Shown piece after piece: positions 8,184-16,382 of a stretch of 58,498 nucleotides of DNA. How positions within the stretch are numbered: position 1 is the first letter of the stretch; each line of letters opens with the position of its first letter. The notes beneath the pieces are model-generated. The model worked only from the letters and a program-made list of their open reading frames with translations, did not search any database and had not been told where the DNA came from. The DNA is from Kitasatospora papulosa. Its GTDB lineage: Bacteria > Actinomycetota > Actinomycetes > Streptomycetales > Streptomycetaceae. The position numbers were made by a program, and so were the translations under genes. Where the stretch lies: positions 1 to 58,498 of the forward strand of contig NZ_JNYQ01000020.1 of NCBI RefSeq assembly GCF_000717245.1, written 5' to 3'.

Positions 8184-9188
8184 TCAGTCCTCGGCGATCT
8201 CCGCCATCCGTACGGGACGGCGCCGTGCGCGCGACAGCTCGCACGCCTCGGCGATGCGCAGCGCGTGCAGCGCCTCCCTGCCGTCGCACGGGTTCGTCGT
8301 CCCGCCGCGCACCACGCCGAGGAAGGCGTCCAGTTCGGCCTCGTACGCCGGGGCGAACCGCTCCAGGAAGCCCGGCCACGGCTTGGCCGGCGCGGGCGGA
8401 CCCTGCGGCTCGGCGGACGTGAGCGGCGTGCGGTCGTCGAGACCGACCGCGATCTGGTCCCGCTCGCCCGCCAGTTCCATGCGTACGTCGTACCCGGCCC
8501 CGTTGCAGCGGGTGGCGGTGGCCGTGGCGAGCGTGCCGTCGTCCAGGGTCAGCAGCGCCGCCGCCGTGTCCACGTCACCGGCCTCCCGGAAGATGCCGGG
8601 ACCCCCGTCCGACCCGGTGGCGTACACCTCGGTCACCTCACGGCCCGTCACCCACCGCAGGATGTCGAAGTCGTGCACCAGGCAGTCCCTGAACAGGCCG
8701 CCGGAGAGCGGCAGATACGCGGCGGGCGGGGGAGCGGGGTCGGACGTCGTCGCCCGCACGGTGTGCAGCCGGCCCAGGGCCCCGCCGCGCACGGCGCGGC
8801 GTGCCGCGGCGTACCCCGCGTCGAAGCGGCGCATGAAACCGATCTGGAGCACACTGCCCGCCCGCTCGACCTCGTGAAGCGCGCCCAGGGTCCCCGCCAG
8901 GTCCAGCGCGACCGGCTTCTCGCAGAACGCGGGCAGACCGGCCCGCGCCGCACGGCCGATGAGGTCCGCGTGCGCCGAGGTGGCCGAGGCGATCACCACC
9001 GCTTCCACCCCCGCGCCCAGCAGCTCCCCGGCGGACGCGACGGCGGTGGCTCCGGTCCGCGCCGCGACGCCGGCCGCGCGGGCCGCATCCGGGTCCGTCA
9101 CCACCAGGGAGGCGACGGCGGGATGGCGTGCGAGGACGTCCGCGTGGAAGGAACCGATCCGGCCCGTGCCGATGAGTCCGATGCGCAT
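8184..9188 (-). CDS. Gfo/Idh/MocA-family oxidoreductase (inositol 2-dehydrogenase-like)
   Basis: A 334-residue NAD(P)-dependent dehydrogenase. The N-terminal Rossmann fold has MRIGLIGTGRIGSFHADVLA; the family motif EKPVALD follows, with the conserved Lys. The C-terminal substrate domain has GFMRRFDAGY, GGLFRDCLVHDFDILRWV (the His/Asp region) and the terminal ALHALRIAEACELSRARRRP segment seen in IolG-like enzymes. It probably oxidises a cyclitol or sugar. It diverges from the GntR gene at 9282 across a 93-bp region with an inverted-repeat operator candidate, and the sugar-type ABC transporter downstream may import its substrate. Confidence 0.9.
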   Translation of the reverse strand: MRIGLIGTGRIGSFHADVLARHPAVASLVVTDPDAARAAGVAARTGATAVASAGELLGAGVEAVVIASATSAHADLIGRAARAGLPAFCEKPVALDLAGTLGALHEVERAGSVLQIGFMRRFDAGYAAARRAVRGGALGRLHTVRATTSDPAPPPAAYLPLSGGLFRDCLVHDFDILRWVTGREVTEVYATGSDGGPGIFREAGDVDTAAALLTLDDGTLATATATRCNGAGYDVRMELAGERDQIAVGLDDRTPLTSAEPQGPPAPAKPWPGFLERFAPAYEAELDAFLGVVRGGTTNPCDGREALHALRIAEACELSRARRRPVRMAEIAED

Positions 9189-9217
9189 GGACCCAACGTG
9201 CCGCCCACCGGGCGCAC

Positions 9218-9238
9218 TGTCAACTATATGTCCTGACA
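9218..9238. promoter_or_regulatory. Candidate GntR operator between the dehydrogenase and regulator genes
   Basis: The sequence reads TGTCA-N11-TGACA, two 5-bp inverted arms; nested in it is the tighter inverted repeat TGTC-CT-GACA at 9229-9238. It lies between the divergent starts at 9188 and 9282, where a GntR/HutC regulator would be expected to bind. Confidence 0.5.
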
Positions 9239-9281
9239 AATGGACGGGTGCGGCGCGACGGCGCGGGGTACGCTCCCTGCC

Positions 9282-10043
9282 GTGCCCAAACCCGCCGCCG
9301 ACTCCGCCGCCCTCGGGCTGGGCGTGGACCGCACCAGTCCCGTCCCGCTCTACCACCAGCTGGCCCAGCAGCTTGAGGCGGCCATCGAGCAGGGGCGCCT
9401 GGCGCCGGGCAGTCTCCTCGGCAACGAGCTGGACCTCGCCGCACGGCTCGGGCTGTCCCGGCCGACCGTCCGCCAGGCCATCCAGTCGCTCGTCGACAAG
9501 GGCCTGATGGTGCGCCGGCGCGGCATCGGCACCCAGGTCGTGCACAGCCGCATCAGGCGCCCGCTCGAACTGAGCAGCCTCTACGACGACCTGGAGACCG
9601 CCGGCCGGGACCCGGCGACCCGGGTCCTGCGGAACACGTTCGAGCCGGCCACCCCCGAGGTCGCCGCCGCGCTCGGGATCGAGGAGGGCGGCGACGTCCA
9701 TCTCGTCGAGCGGGTGCGGTACGCGCACGACGAGCCGATAGCACTCCTGCGCAACCACCTGCCGCCGCGGCTGCTCGACCTCGGTACCGAGCGGCTGGAG
9801 TCGACCGGCCTGTACCGGATGATGCGCGCCTCGGGAATCACCCTGCACAGCGCCCGGCAGTCCGTGGGGGCCCGCGCCGCCACCGCCGAGGAGGGCGAAC
9901 TGCTCGCGGAGCCCGCCGGGGCGCCCCTGCTGACGATGGAGCGCACCACCTTCGACGACGGGGGCCGGGCGGTCGAATTCGGCTCGCACGTCTACCGGGC
10001 CTCGCGGTACGCCTTCGAGTTCCAGCTGCTGGTCCGGCCCTGA
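9282..10043 (+). CDS. GntR/HutC-family transcriptional regulator with UTRA domain
   Basis: A 253-residue regulator. The N-terminal winged HTH (residues about 15-80) has PVPLYHQLAQQLEAAIEQG, LARRLGLS-like LAARLGLSRPTVRQAIQSL and the wing LMVRRRGIGTQV. The C-terminal UTRA effector domain (about 95-250) has VHLVERVRYAHDEPIALLRN and the closing ASRYAFEFQL block. Such proteins usually repress catabolic or transport operons until a sugar phosphate or cyclitol ligand binds. The GTG at 9282 is 7 nt after a TACGCT -10 box (9269-9274), suggesting leaderless translation. Likely targets are itself, the divergent dehydrogenase and perhaps the ABC operon 200 bp downstream. Confidence 0.92.
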   Translation: MPKPAADSAALGLGVDRTSPVPLYHQLAQQLEAAIEQGRLAPGSLLGNELDLAARLGLSRPTVRQAIQSLVDKGLMVRRRGIGTQVVHSRIRRPLELSSLYDDLETAGRDPATRVLRNTFEPATPEVAAALGIEEGGDVHLVERVRYAHDEPIALLRNHLPPRLLDLGTERLESTGLYRMMRASGITLHSARQSVGARAATAEEGELLAEPAGAPLLTMERTTFDDGGRAVEFGSHVYRASRYAFEFQLLVRP

Positions 10044-10086
10044 ACCAGCCCGTCCGCCCTCCGGTCCCCGTGTTCGGACAAGAGCA

Positions 10087-10115
10087 TTGACGCGGTCATG
10101 CTAGGTCGCTAGAAC
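10087..10115 (+). promoter_or_regulatory. Promoter of the sugar-type ABC transporter operon
   Basis: TTGACG (10087-10092), a 17-bp spacer, then TAGAAC (10110-10115) make a near-consensus vegetative promoter about 130 bp upstream of the binding-protein gene. The inverted repeat CTAG-GTCG-CTAG at 10102-10113 overlaps the -10 box and could be an operator. Confidence 0.6.
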
Positions 10116-10252
10116 GTCGGGAGGGCGCGGCCCGCGCCCCTGCCGGGCCGTGCCGGTCCGGGCTCGGGGATACTTGGCCCGCCGGGCGGCGAGTCTCTCC
10201 CCGCCGGCACCACCAGGCAGCACAGCGAGCAGCACTAGAAGGGCACGGCGTC

Positions 10253-11266
10253 GTGGCAAGGGTTCGGACAGGGGTACGCGCGATGGGCGCCGTGCTGGCA
10301 GCGGTACTGGCGGCCTCCCTCGCGGGATGCAGCAGCACCGGCGGCAAGCGGGCGGAGGAACGCGCCGCCCAGCAGGCCGCCGAGGGCCGGTCCGCGGTGA
10401 ACACGCCCCGCTGGACGTTCGCCATGGTCACCCACTCGGGTGATGGTGACACCTTCTGGGACATCGTCCAGAAGGGTGCCCAGCAGGCGGCCAAGAAGGA
10501 CAACATCAACTTCCTGTACTCGCACAACGACGAGGGCCAGCAGCAGGCCGAGCTCGTCCAGACCGCGATCGACAAGAAGGTCGACGGCCTGATCGTCTCC
10601 CTGGCCAAGCCCGACTCGATGAAGACCGTCGTGGCCAAGGCCGTCAAGGCGGGCATCCCCGTCATCACCGTGAACTCGGGATCCGCCGAGTCGAAGGCCT
10701 TCGGCGCCCTCACCCACATCGGCCAGGACGAGTCCATCGCGGGCGAGGCCGTCGGCGACGAGCTGAACACGCGCAAGCGCGAGAAGGTGCTCTGCGTCCT
10801 GCACGAACAGGGCAACGTCGGCCACGAGCAGCGCTGCGCCGGGGCGAAGAAGACCTTCGGCGGCACGATGCAGAACCTCTACGTCGACGGCACCAACATG
10901 CCCGACGTCCAGGCGTCCATCGAGGCCAAGCTCGACTCCGACAAGAGCATCGACGCGGTCGTCACCCTCGGCGCGCCCTTCGCCGCCGCCGCCGTCAAGG
11001 CGAAGAAGACCGCGGGGAGCAAGGCCGAGATCGACACCTTCGACCTCAACGCGAGCGTCGCCGCCGGGCTGCAGGACAAGAGCCTCGGCTTCGCGGTCGA
11101 CCAGCAGCCCTACCTCCAGGGCTACGAGGCCGTCGACCTGCTCTGGCTCTACCGCTACAACCAGAACGTGCTCGGCGGCGGCCTGCCCGTCCTGACCGGT
11201 CCCCAGGTCATCACCCGCGACGACGCCGACGCGCTCGCGGAGTACACGAACCGGGGGACCCGATGA
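10253..11266 (+). CDS. Sugar ABC transporter substrate-binding lipoprotein
   Basis: A 337-residue lipoprotein of the ribose/inositol-binding (Peripla_BP_4) family. The signal peptide ends in a lipobox with Cys at residue 26 (LAASLAGCSS). Family marks are FAMVTHSGDGDTFWDIVQKG, KVDGLIVSLAKPDSMKTVV, AGIPVITVNSG, HIGQDES and the hinge/ligand region GFAVDQQPYLQGYEAVDLLW. It captures a sugar or cyclitol outside the membrane and delivers it to the permease encoded next. The start is the GTG at 10253 with GAAGGG upstream. It is first in an operon; its stop overlaps the permease start as ATGA. Confidence 0.92.
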   Translation: MARVRTGVRAMGAVLAAVLAASLAGCSSTGGKRAEERAAQQAAEGRSAVNTPRWTFAMVTHSGDGDTFWDIVQKGAQQAAKKDNINFLYSHNDEGQQQAELVQTAIDKKVDGLIVSLAKPDSMKTVVAKAVKAGIPVITVNSGSAESKAFGALTHIGQDESIAGEAVGDELNTRKREKVLCVLHEQGNVGHEQRCAGAKKTFGGTMQNLYVDGTNMPDVQASIEAKLDSDKSIDAVVTLGAPFAAAAVKAKKTAGSKAEIDTFDLNASVAAGLQDKSLGFAVDQQPYLQGYEAVDLLWLYRYNQNVLGGGLPVLTGPQVITRDDADALAEYTNRGTR

Positions 11267-12312
11267 CCGCGACCGGGCAACCGGCGGCGCCGCACACCGA
11301 CGAACGTCTGCTGCGCACCTCCCCGCTGCGCAAACTGCTCGGCCGCCCCGAGCTCGGCTCGGTCGTCGGGGCCGCGGCCGTCTTCCTCTTCTTCGCGATC
11401 GTCGCGGACAGCTTCCTCCAGGCATCCAGCCTCGGCACGGTGCTCTACGCCGCCTCCACCATCGGGATCATGGCGGCCCCCGTGGCGCTCCTGATGATCG
11501 GCGGTGAGTTCGACCTCTCCGCGGGCGTGATGGTGACCAGCTCCGCGCTGATCTCCTCGATGTTCAGCTACCAGATGACCGCCAACGTCTGGGTGGGCGT
11601 CTTCGTGTCGCTGCTGGTCACCCTCGGCTTCGGCGCGTTCAACGGCTTCATGCTGACCCGCACCAAGCTCCCGAGCTTCATCATCACGCTCGGTACGTTC
11701 CTGATGCTGACCGGTCTGAACCTCGGCTTCACCAAGCTGATCAGCGGCACCGTCTCGACCAGGACCATCGGCAACATGGAGGGCTTCGAGTCCGCCCGCA
11801 AGGTCTTCGCCTCCTACCTCACCATCGGCGACGTCGAGCTCAAGGTCACCATCCTGTGGTGGGCCGCACTCGTCGCGCTGGCCACCTGGATCCTCATCCG
11901 CACCCGCTTCGGCAACTGGATCTTCGCCGTCGGCGGGGAGGCGGACGCGGCGCGCGCGGTCGGCGTCCCCGTGGTCCGCACCCGGATCGGGCTCTACCTC
12001 GGTGTGGCCTTCGCCGCCTGGGTCTCCGGCCAGCACCTGCTCTTCTCCTACGACGTGGTGCAGTCCGGCGAGGGCGTCGGCAACGAGCTGATCTACATCA
12101 TCGCGGCCGTCATCGGCGGCTGTCTGATCACCGGTGGCTACGGCTCCGCGATCGGGTCCGCCGTCGGCGCGATCATCTTCGGCATGACCAGCAAGGGCAT
12201 CGTGTACGCGGAGTGGAACCCCGACTGGTTCAAGTTCTTCCTGGGGGCGATGCTGCTCCTGGCCACCCTGCTCAACGCATGGGTACGCAAGCGCGCGGAG
12301 GCGACGAAATGA
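11263..12312 (+). CDS. Sugar ABC transporter permease (RbsC/FrcC-like)
   Basis: A 349-residue permease of the BPD_transp_2 family with about 8-10 membrane helices. Typical segments are VALLMIGGEFDLSAGVMV (the GGEFDLS loop of RbsC-like permeases), LPSFIITLGTFLMLTGLNLG, the cytoplasmic AVGGEADAARAVGVPV loop that contacts the ATPase, and AAVIGGCLITGGYGSAIG. It forms the membrane channel for the sugar delivered by the upstream lipoprotein. It starts by ATGA overlap with the binding protein and ends by ATGA overlap with the ATPase, so the three are translationally coupled. Confidence 0.93.
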   Translation: MTATGQPAAPHTDERLLRTSPLRKLLGRPELGSVVGAAAVFLFFAIVADSFLQASSLGTVLYAASTIGIMAAPVALLMIGGEFDLSAGVMVTSSALISSMFSYQMTANVWVGVFVSLLVTLGFGAFNGFMLTRTKLPSFIITLGTFLMLTGLNLGFTKLISGTVSTRTIGNMEGFESARKVFASYLTIGDVELKVTILWWAALVALATWILIRTRFGNWIFAVGGEADAARAVGVPVVRTRIGLYLGVAFAAWVSGQHLLFSYDVVQSGEGVGNELIYIIAAVIGGCLITGGYGSAIGSAVGAIIFGMTSKGIVYAEWNPDWFKFFLGAMLLLATLLNAWVRKRAEATK

Positions 12313-13169
12313 CGGCCACCCAGGCCCCGGCACCCCGGGACACGGCCGGCCCGGCGCTGGTCGAGCTCGACGACGTCAGCAAGTACTACGGCAACATCAA
12401 GGCCCTGGAGAACGTCTCCCTGGAGGTCCGCGCGGGCGAGATCTCCTGCGTCCTCGGCGACAACGGTGCCGGCAAGTCCACCCTCATCAAGATCATCGCG
12501 GGGCTGCACCGGCACGACGCCGGCACCTTCCGGATCGAGGGTGAGGAGACCACGCTCGCCAACCCGCGCGACGCCCTGGACCGGGGCATCGCGACCGTCT
12601 ACCAGGACCTCGCGGTCGTTCCGCTCATGCCGGTCTGGCGCAACTTCTTCCTCGGCTCCGAGCCGACGAAGGGTGTCGGCCCGTTCAAGCGCCTGGACGT
12701 GCGGCGGATGCGTGAGACGACCCGCGCGGAACTGCTGCGGATGGGCATCGACCTGCGCGACGTCGACCAGCCCATCGGCACCCTGTCCGGCGGTGAGCGC
12801 CAGTGCGTGGCGATCGCCCGGGCCGTGTACTTCGGCGCGAAGGTCCTCGTCCTCGACGAGCCGACCGCGGCGCTCGGCGTCAAGCAGTCCGGTGTCGTGC
12901 TGAAGTACGTCGCAGCGGCCAGGGACGCCGGGCTCGGCGTGGTTCTCATCACGCACAACCCCCACCACGCCTATCTCGTCGGCGACCGTTTCGTGCTGCT
13001 GAAGCGCGGCGCGATGTCCGGGAGCCACACCAAGGACGACGTCACGCTGGACGAACTGACCCGGCAGATGGCGGGCGGGAGCGAGCTGGAGGAGCTGAGC
13101 CACGAGCTCGAACGCGCCCCTTCACCCGACCGGCTCGGCGGCCGTCCGGTGGGTGACGACACCCCGTAG
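12309..13169 (+). CDS. Sugar ABC transporter ATP-binding protein, single ABC domain (FrcA-like)
   Basis: A 286-residue ATPase. Walker A is GDNGAGKSTLIK, the Q-loop ATVYQDLAVVPLMPVWRNFF, the signature LSGGERQCVAIARA, Walker B VLVLDEPTAALG and the switch His VVLITHNPHHA. Many RbsA-type partners are double-length; this is the single-domain form found in FrcA-like fructose/inositol systems, so it should act as a homodimer. The C-terminal 40 residues are charged and probably disordered. It energises uptake by the preceding permease. Confidence 0.93.
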   Translation: MTATQAPAPRDTAGPALVELDDVSKYYGNIKALENVSLEVRAGEISCVLGDNGAGKSTLIKIIAGLHRHDAGTFRIEGEETTLANPRDALDRGIATVYQDLAVVPLMPVWRNFFLGSEPTKGVGPFKRLDVRRMRETTRAELLRMGIDLRDVDQPIGTLSGGERQCVAIARAVYFGAKVLVLDEPTAALGVKQSGVVLKYVAAARDAGLGVVLITHNPHHAYLVGDRFVLLKRGAMSGSHTKDDVTLDELTRQMAGGSELEELSHELERAPSPDRLGGRPVGDDTP

Positions 13170-13301
13170 ACACCGCCGCGCACCCCCTCGCCCCCACCCG
13201 GAGACCGGTTCCGGGGGCGCGGGAATGGCAGAATCGTGCACGGCGGGCGCCGTCCGCCGCCGGACTGATCACCGACCGGCCCCCCGACCTGCGCAGGGAC
13301 G

Positions 13302-14468
13302 ATGAGCACGTACCGCGACTTCACACACCGCGGCTCCGCCCGCGCCACCGTCCTGCGGACCGTCGGCACCAGGGAGCGGCGCTCGCATCTCACGGCGCCC
13401 CGGGTGCCCACGGTCGGCATCGACATCGGCGGCACCAAGGTGATGGCCGGTGTCGTGGACGCCGACGGCAACATCCTGGAGACCCTGCGCACCGAGACCC
13501 CGGACAAGTCGAAGAGCCCGAAGGTCGTCGAGGACACCATCGTCGAGCTGGTCCTGGACCTCTCCGACCGCCACGACGTGCACGCCGTCGGCATCGGCGC
13601 GGCGGGCTGGGTGGACGCGGACCGCTCCAAGGTGCTGTTCGCCCCGCACCTGGCCTGGCGTGACGAGCCCCTCCGCGACGCCATCGCCTCCCGGCTGGTG
13701 GTCCCCGTGATGGTCGACAACGACGCCAACACGGCCGCCTGGGCGGAATGGCGCTTCGGCGCCGGCCGGGGTGAGGACCACCTGGTCATGATCACGCTGG
13801 GCACGGGCATCGGCGGCGCGATCCTGGAGGACGGGCACGTCAAGCGCGGCAAGTACGGCGTCGCGGGTGAGTTCGGCCATATGCAGGTGGTGCCCGGCGG
13901 GCACCGCTGCCCGTGCGGCAACCGAGGCTGCTGGGAGCAGTACAGCTCGGGCAACGCCCTCGTGCGCGAGGCCAGGGAGCTGGCCGCGGCGGACTCCCCG
14001 GTGGCCCACGGCCTCATCGAGCGGGTCAAGGGCAACATCCCCGAGATCACCGGGCCGCTCATCACCGAGCTGGCTCGCGAGGGTGACGCCATGTGCGTCG
14101 AGCTCCTCCAGGACATCGGACAGTGGCTCGGCGTCGGCATCGCCAATCTCGCGGCGGCGCTGGACCCGTCCTGCTTCGTCATCGGCGGCGGTGTCAGCGC
14201 GGCCGACGACCTGCTGATCGGTCCCGCCAGGGACGCCTTCAAGCGCCACCTCACGGGCCGCGGCTACCGCCCCGAGGCCCGGATCGCCAAGGCGCAGCTC
14301 GGACCCGAGGCGGGTATGGTCGGCGCCGCCGACCTCGCCCGTCTGGTCGCCCGGAGGTTCCGGCGTACCAACCGGCGCAGGGTCGAGCGCTACGAGCGGT
14401 ACGCGCAGTTCTACGACCAGGCCGCCACCACCATCCGGAACACGCGCGGAACGCGTAACGCCGAGTGA
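13302..14468 (+). CDS. ROK-family sugar kinase (glucokinase-like)
   Basis: A 388-residue ROK protein without an N-terminal DNA-binding domain, so a kinase rather than a repressor. The phosphate motif is VGIDIGGTKVMAGVVD (residues about 38-53), the catalytic Asp is in VPVMVDNDANTAAWAEW, the second nucleotide motif is ITLGTGIGGAIL, and the zinc motif CPCGNRGCWEQ is complete. It probably phosphorylates the sugar imported by the ABC system 132 bp upstream, perhaps in the same transcript. The basic C-terminal tail (about 40 residues) is longer than usual. The ATG at 13302 has AGGGAC just upstream; the first 30 residues are not conserved-looking and a later start cannot be excluded. Confidence 0.88.
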   Translation: MSTYRDFTHRGSARATVLRTVGTRERRSHLTAPRVPTVGIDIGGTKVMAGVVDADGNILETLRTETPDKSKSPKVVEDTIVELVLDLSDRHDVHAVGIGAAGWVDADRSKVLFAPHLAWRDEPLRDAIASRLVVPVMVDNDANTAAWAEWRFGAGRGEDHLVMITLGTGIGGAILEDGHVKRGKYGVAGEFGHMQVVPGGHRCPCGNRGCWEQYSSGNALVREARELAAADSPVAHGLIERVKGNIPEITGPLITELAREGDAMCVELLQDIGQWLGVGIANLAAALDPSCFVIGGGVSAADDLLIGPARDAFKRHLTGRGYRPEARIAKAQLGPEAGMVGAADLARLVARRFRRTNRRRVERYERYAQFYDQAATTIRNTRGTRNAE

Positions 14469-14540
14469 CCCGGGGCCGCACCCCGCGGCCCGGCCACCCG
14501 CACCCCGCTCCGCACCGCAGCTCTCGAAGGATCACCGACC

Positions 14541-15203
14541 ATGACCGCAGCCGAACACCACATCGTGCCGCGCCGGCCTCCTTCGTCCGGCTCCCCGGGA
14601 TCCTCCGGGTCCTCGGGTTCCGGGTCCTCGGGTGCCGCGGGCTCCCCGGGCTCGGGTGACGGCGGCGGGACGCCTCCGGGGGACCGGCGCAGGGTGATCC
14701 GGCGCCGGCTGATCACCCTGACCATCATCGTCCTGCTCATCGGCATCCCGGCCGGCTACCTGGTCATCTCGGCCGGGCAGAGCCGCCGCTCGGGCAAGGA
14801 CAAGGAGGCCGAGGCCTCCGCCCAGGGACTGCGCGAGGACTGGCCGTCCGGCATGCAGCGCCGGATCTTCGAACTTCCCATTCCGGGCAATGCGGTCGGG
14901 GTCCAGTACTACGAGACCAACAACTGGAAAGCCAGCCGGATGTACGTGAAGTTCCGTACGACCTCCGCCGGGCTCGACCGGTTCCTGAGCGGTGTCGGCA
15001 CCGGCCGTGCCGCGCTGGAGACGGGCAAGGTCACCATCGGCCAACGGGACATCAAGATCACCGGCTGGCTCTTCGGGCCGGGCGTGGACTGGTCGGGAAC
15101 GGTCCACAGGAACAAGGACCCGCGCCCCACCCAGAGCATCACCGTCAACATGACCGATCCGGCCGCGCCCGTCGTCTACGTCGTCTCCGCCGCGACCCCC
15201 TGA
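14541..15203 (+). CDS. Membrane-anchored protein of unknown function
   Basis: A 220-residue protein. Residues about 13-48 are a Ser/Gly/Pro-rich low-complexity linker, residues about 57-78 form one transmembrane helix (LITLTIIVLLIGIPAGYLVI) after a basic RRRVIRRR stretch, and the rest (about 140 residues) is predicted to be extracellular. The external part has strand-rich segments such as MYVKFRTTSAGLDRFL and a closing SITVNMTDPAAPVVYVV. I do not recognise the family. The ATG at 14541 follows AAGGA at 14526. It lies 72 bp after the ROK kinase on the same strand and may be co-transcribed. Confidence 0.75.
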   Translation: MTAAEHHIVPRRPPSSGSPGSSGSSGSGSSGAAGSPGSGDGGGTPPGDRRRVIRRRLITLTIIVLLIGIPAGYLVISAGQSRRSGKDKEAEASAQGLREDWPSGMQRRIFELPIPGNAVGVQYYETNNWKASRMYVKFRTTSAGLDRFLSGVGTGRAALETGKVTIGQRDIKITGWLFGPGVDWSGTVHRNKDPRPTQSITVNMTDPAAPVVYVVSAATP

Positions 15204-15227
15204 CCGTGAGCCGGGCCCGGCCGCGCC

Positions 15228-15992
15228 TCACCTCCGGGGGACCGCCAGACCGGCACGGATGAGGTCTGTGACCGCCTCCCGGTGGTCGTCCAGGAAGAAG
15301 TGACCACCGGGAAAGGTCTGCAACGTGAAGGCCCCGCGGGTGTGGGCCGCCCAGTCGGCCGCCTCCTGGACGGAGACATGGTCGTCGCTCTCCCCGGTGA
15401 GCACCGTGACCGGGCAGGAGACCACGTCGTCGGCTCCGCCCCGGTAGGTCTCGATCGCCCGGTAGTCACTGCGGAGCATCGGCAGCACCATGTCGAGGAT
15501 CTCCCGGTTCTGCAGGAGTGCCGGGGCCGTACCGCTGAGTGCGGCCAGTTCGGCGACGATGCCCGCGTCGTCGCGCGTGTGCACGGACTCGGCCCGGAAG
15601 TGGGTGGGCGCCCGCCGCCCCGAGAGGAAGAGGGCGGACGGAGACCTTCCCAGACGCTGCTCCATCCGCACGGCCAGCTCGAAGGCGAGCGTCGCCCCCA
15701 TGCTGTGCCCGAACAGTGCCACCGGCTCGTCGGTCAGCGGCGCGAGTGCCTCGAAGGCCGCATCGGCCAGTCCGGGGATGCTGTCGATGCAGGGCTCGTG
15801 CAGACGGTCCTGCCGCCCCGGGTACTGCACGGCGAAGACACCGATGTCCGGGGACAGCGCAGCCGACATCGGTCGGTAGAAGGCCGCACTGCCGCCTGCG
15901 TGCGGGAAGCAGACGAGGCGCGGGCCGTCCTCGGCGTGGTGGAAACGCCGCACCCAGGTGTCGCCGGCCGAGGGACTCGATACGGGATTCAT
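15228..15992 (-). CDS. Type II thioesterase (alpha/beta hydrolase)
   Basis: A 254-residue TEII of the GrsT family. The N-terminal PRLVCFPHAGGSAAFYRPM contains the oxyanion region, the nucleophile is in ALFGHSMGATLAFELA, and the catalytic His is in FPGGHFFLDDH. These enzymes remove aberrant acyl groups from carrier proteins in PKS/NRPS assembly lines. The start is the ATG at 15992. It lies about 11 kb left of the PKS-cluster regulon and has none of the TAGGGG repeats, so its assignment to that cluster is uncertain; it could serve another pathway. Confidence 0.9.
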   Translation of the reverse strand: MNPVSSPSAGDTWVRRFHHAEDGPRLVCFPHAGGSAAFYRPMSAALSPDIGVFAVQYPGRQDRLHEPCIDSIPGLADAAFEALAPLTDEPVALFGHSMGATLAFELAVRMEQRLGRSPSALFLSGRRAPTHFRAESVHTRDDAGIVAELAALSGTAPALLQNREILDMVLPMLRSDYRAIETYRGGADDVVSCPVTVLTGESDDHVSVQEAADWAAHTRGAFTLQTFPGGHFFLDDHREAVTDLIRAGLAVPRR

Positions 15993-16382
15993 GACCGTGA
16001 GGTTCTCATTCGTCGCGCGGCTCCCGCCACGGGGCACGGGAACCGCACGCCGTACGGCACACGTCCCGCGGCCACGTCTGCTCCCTCTCGGCCGCGTACG
16101 TCGAGACCTGGCGCTCCCGACGGCTGCTGCTCGCCGGTGCACTCGGCGAGGTCGAACTCACCACCATCGGAATGCTGTTGCTGTTCGCCGGCCACGGACT
16201 GACCGGCAGCATGCCGGCTCTCGGTACGTTCGCGGTCGCGTTCGGCCCGTACTGGGCACGGAGGCCTCCGACGGTACGAAGGCCGTACTCGTCCTCATGC
16301 ACATCGCGGTCGGTGCCGCCCTGATCCTGAGCCGGCGACCCCTGGAGGGGCCGGCGCGGCCGGGGTCATTACCCTGGAGCGA
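15993..16382 (+). other. Gene-poor 390-bp stretch with possible decayed membrane-protein remnants
   Basis: No convincing intact gene. On the + strand, 16090-16260 can encode a hydrophobic stretch (LLLAGALGEVELTTIGMLLL), and another frame at 16255-16350 encodes DGTKAVLVLMHIAVGAALIL, resembling the C-terminus of small actinobacterial membrane proteins of the DUF6069 type. The two lie in different frames, suggesting a degraded gene. The right end (16370-16375, TACCCT) is a -10 box for the next gene. Confidence 0.35.
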
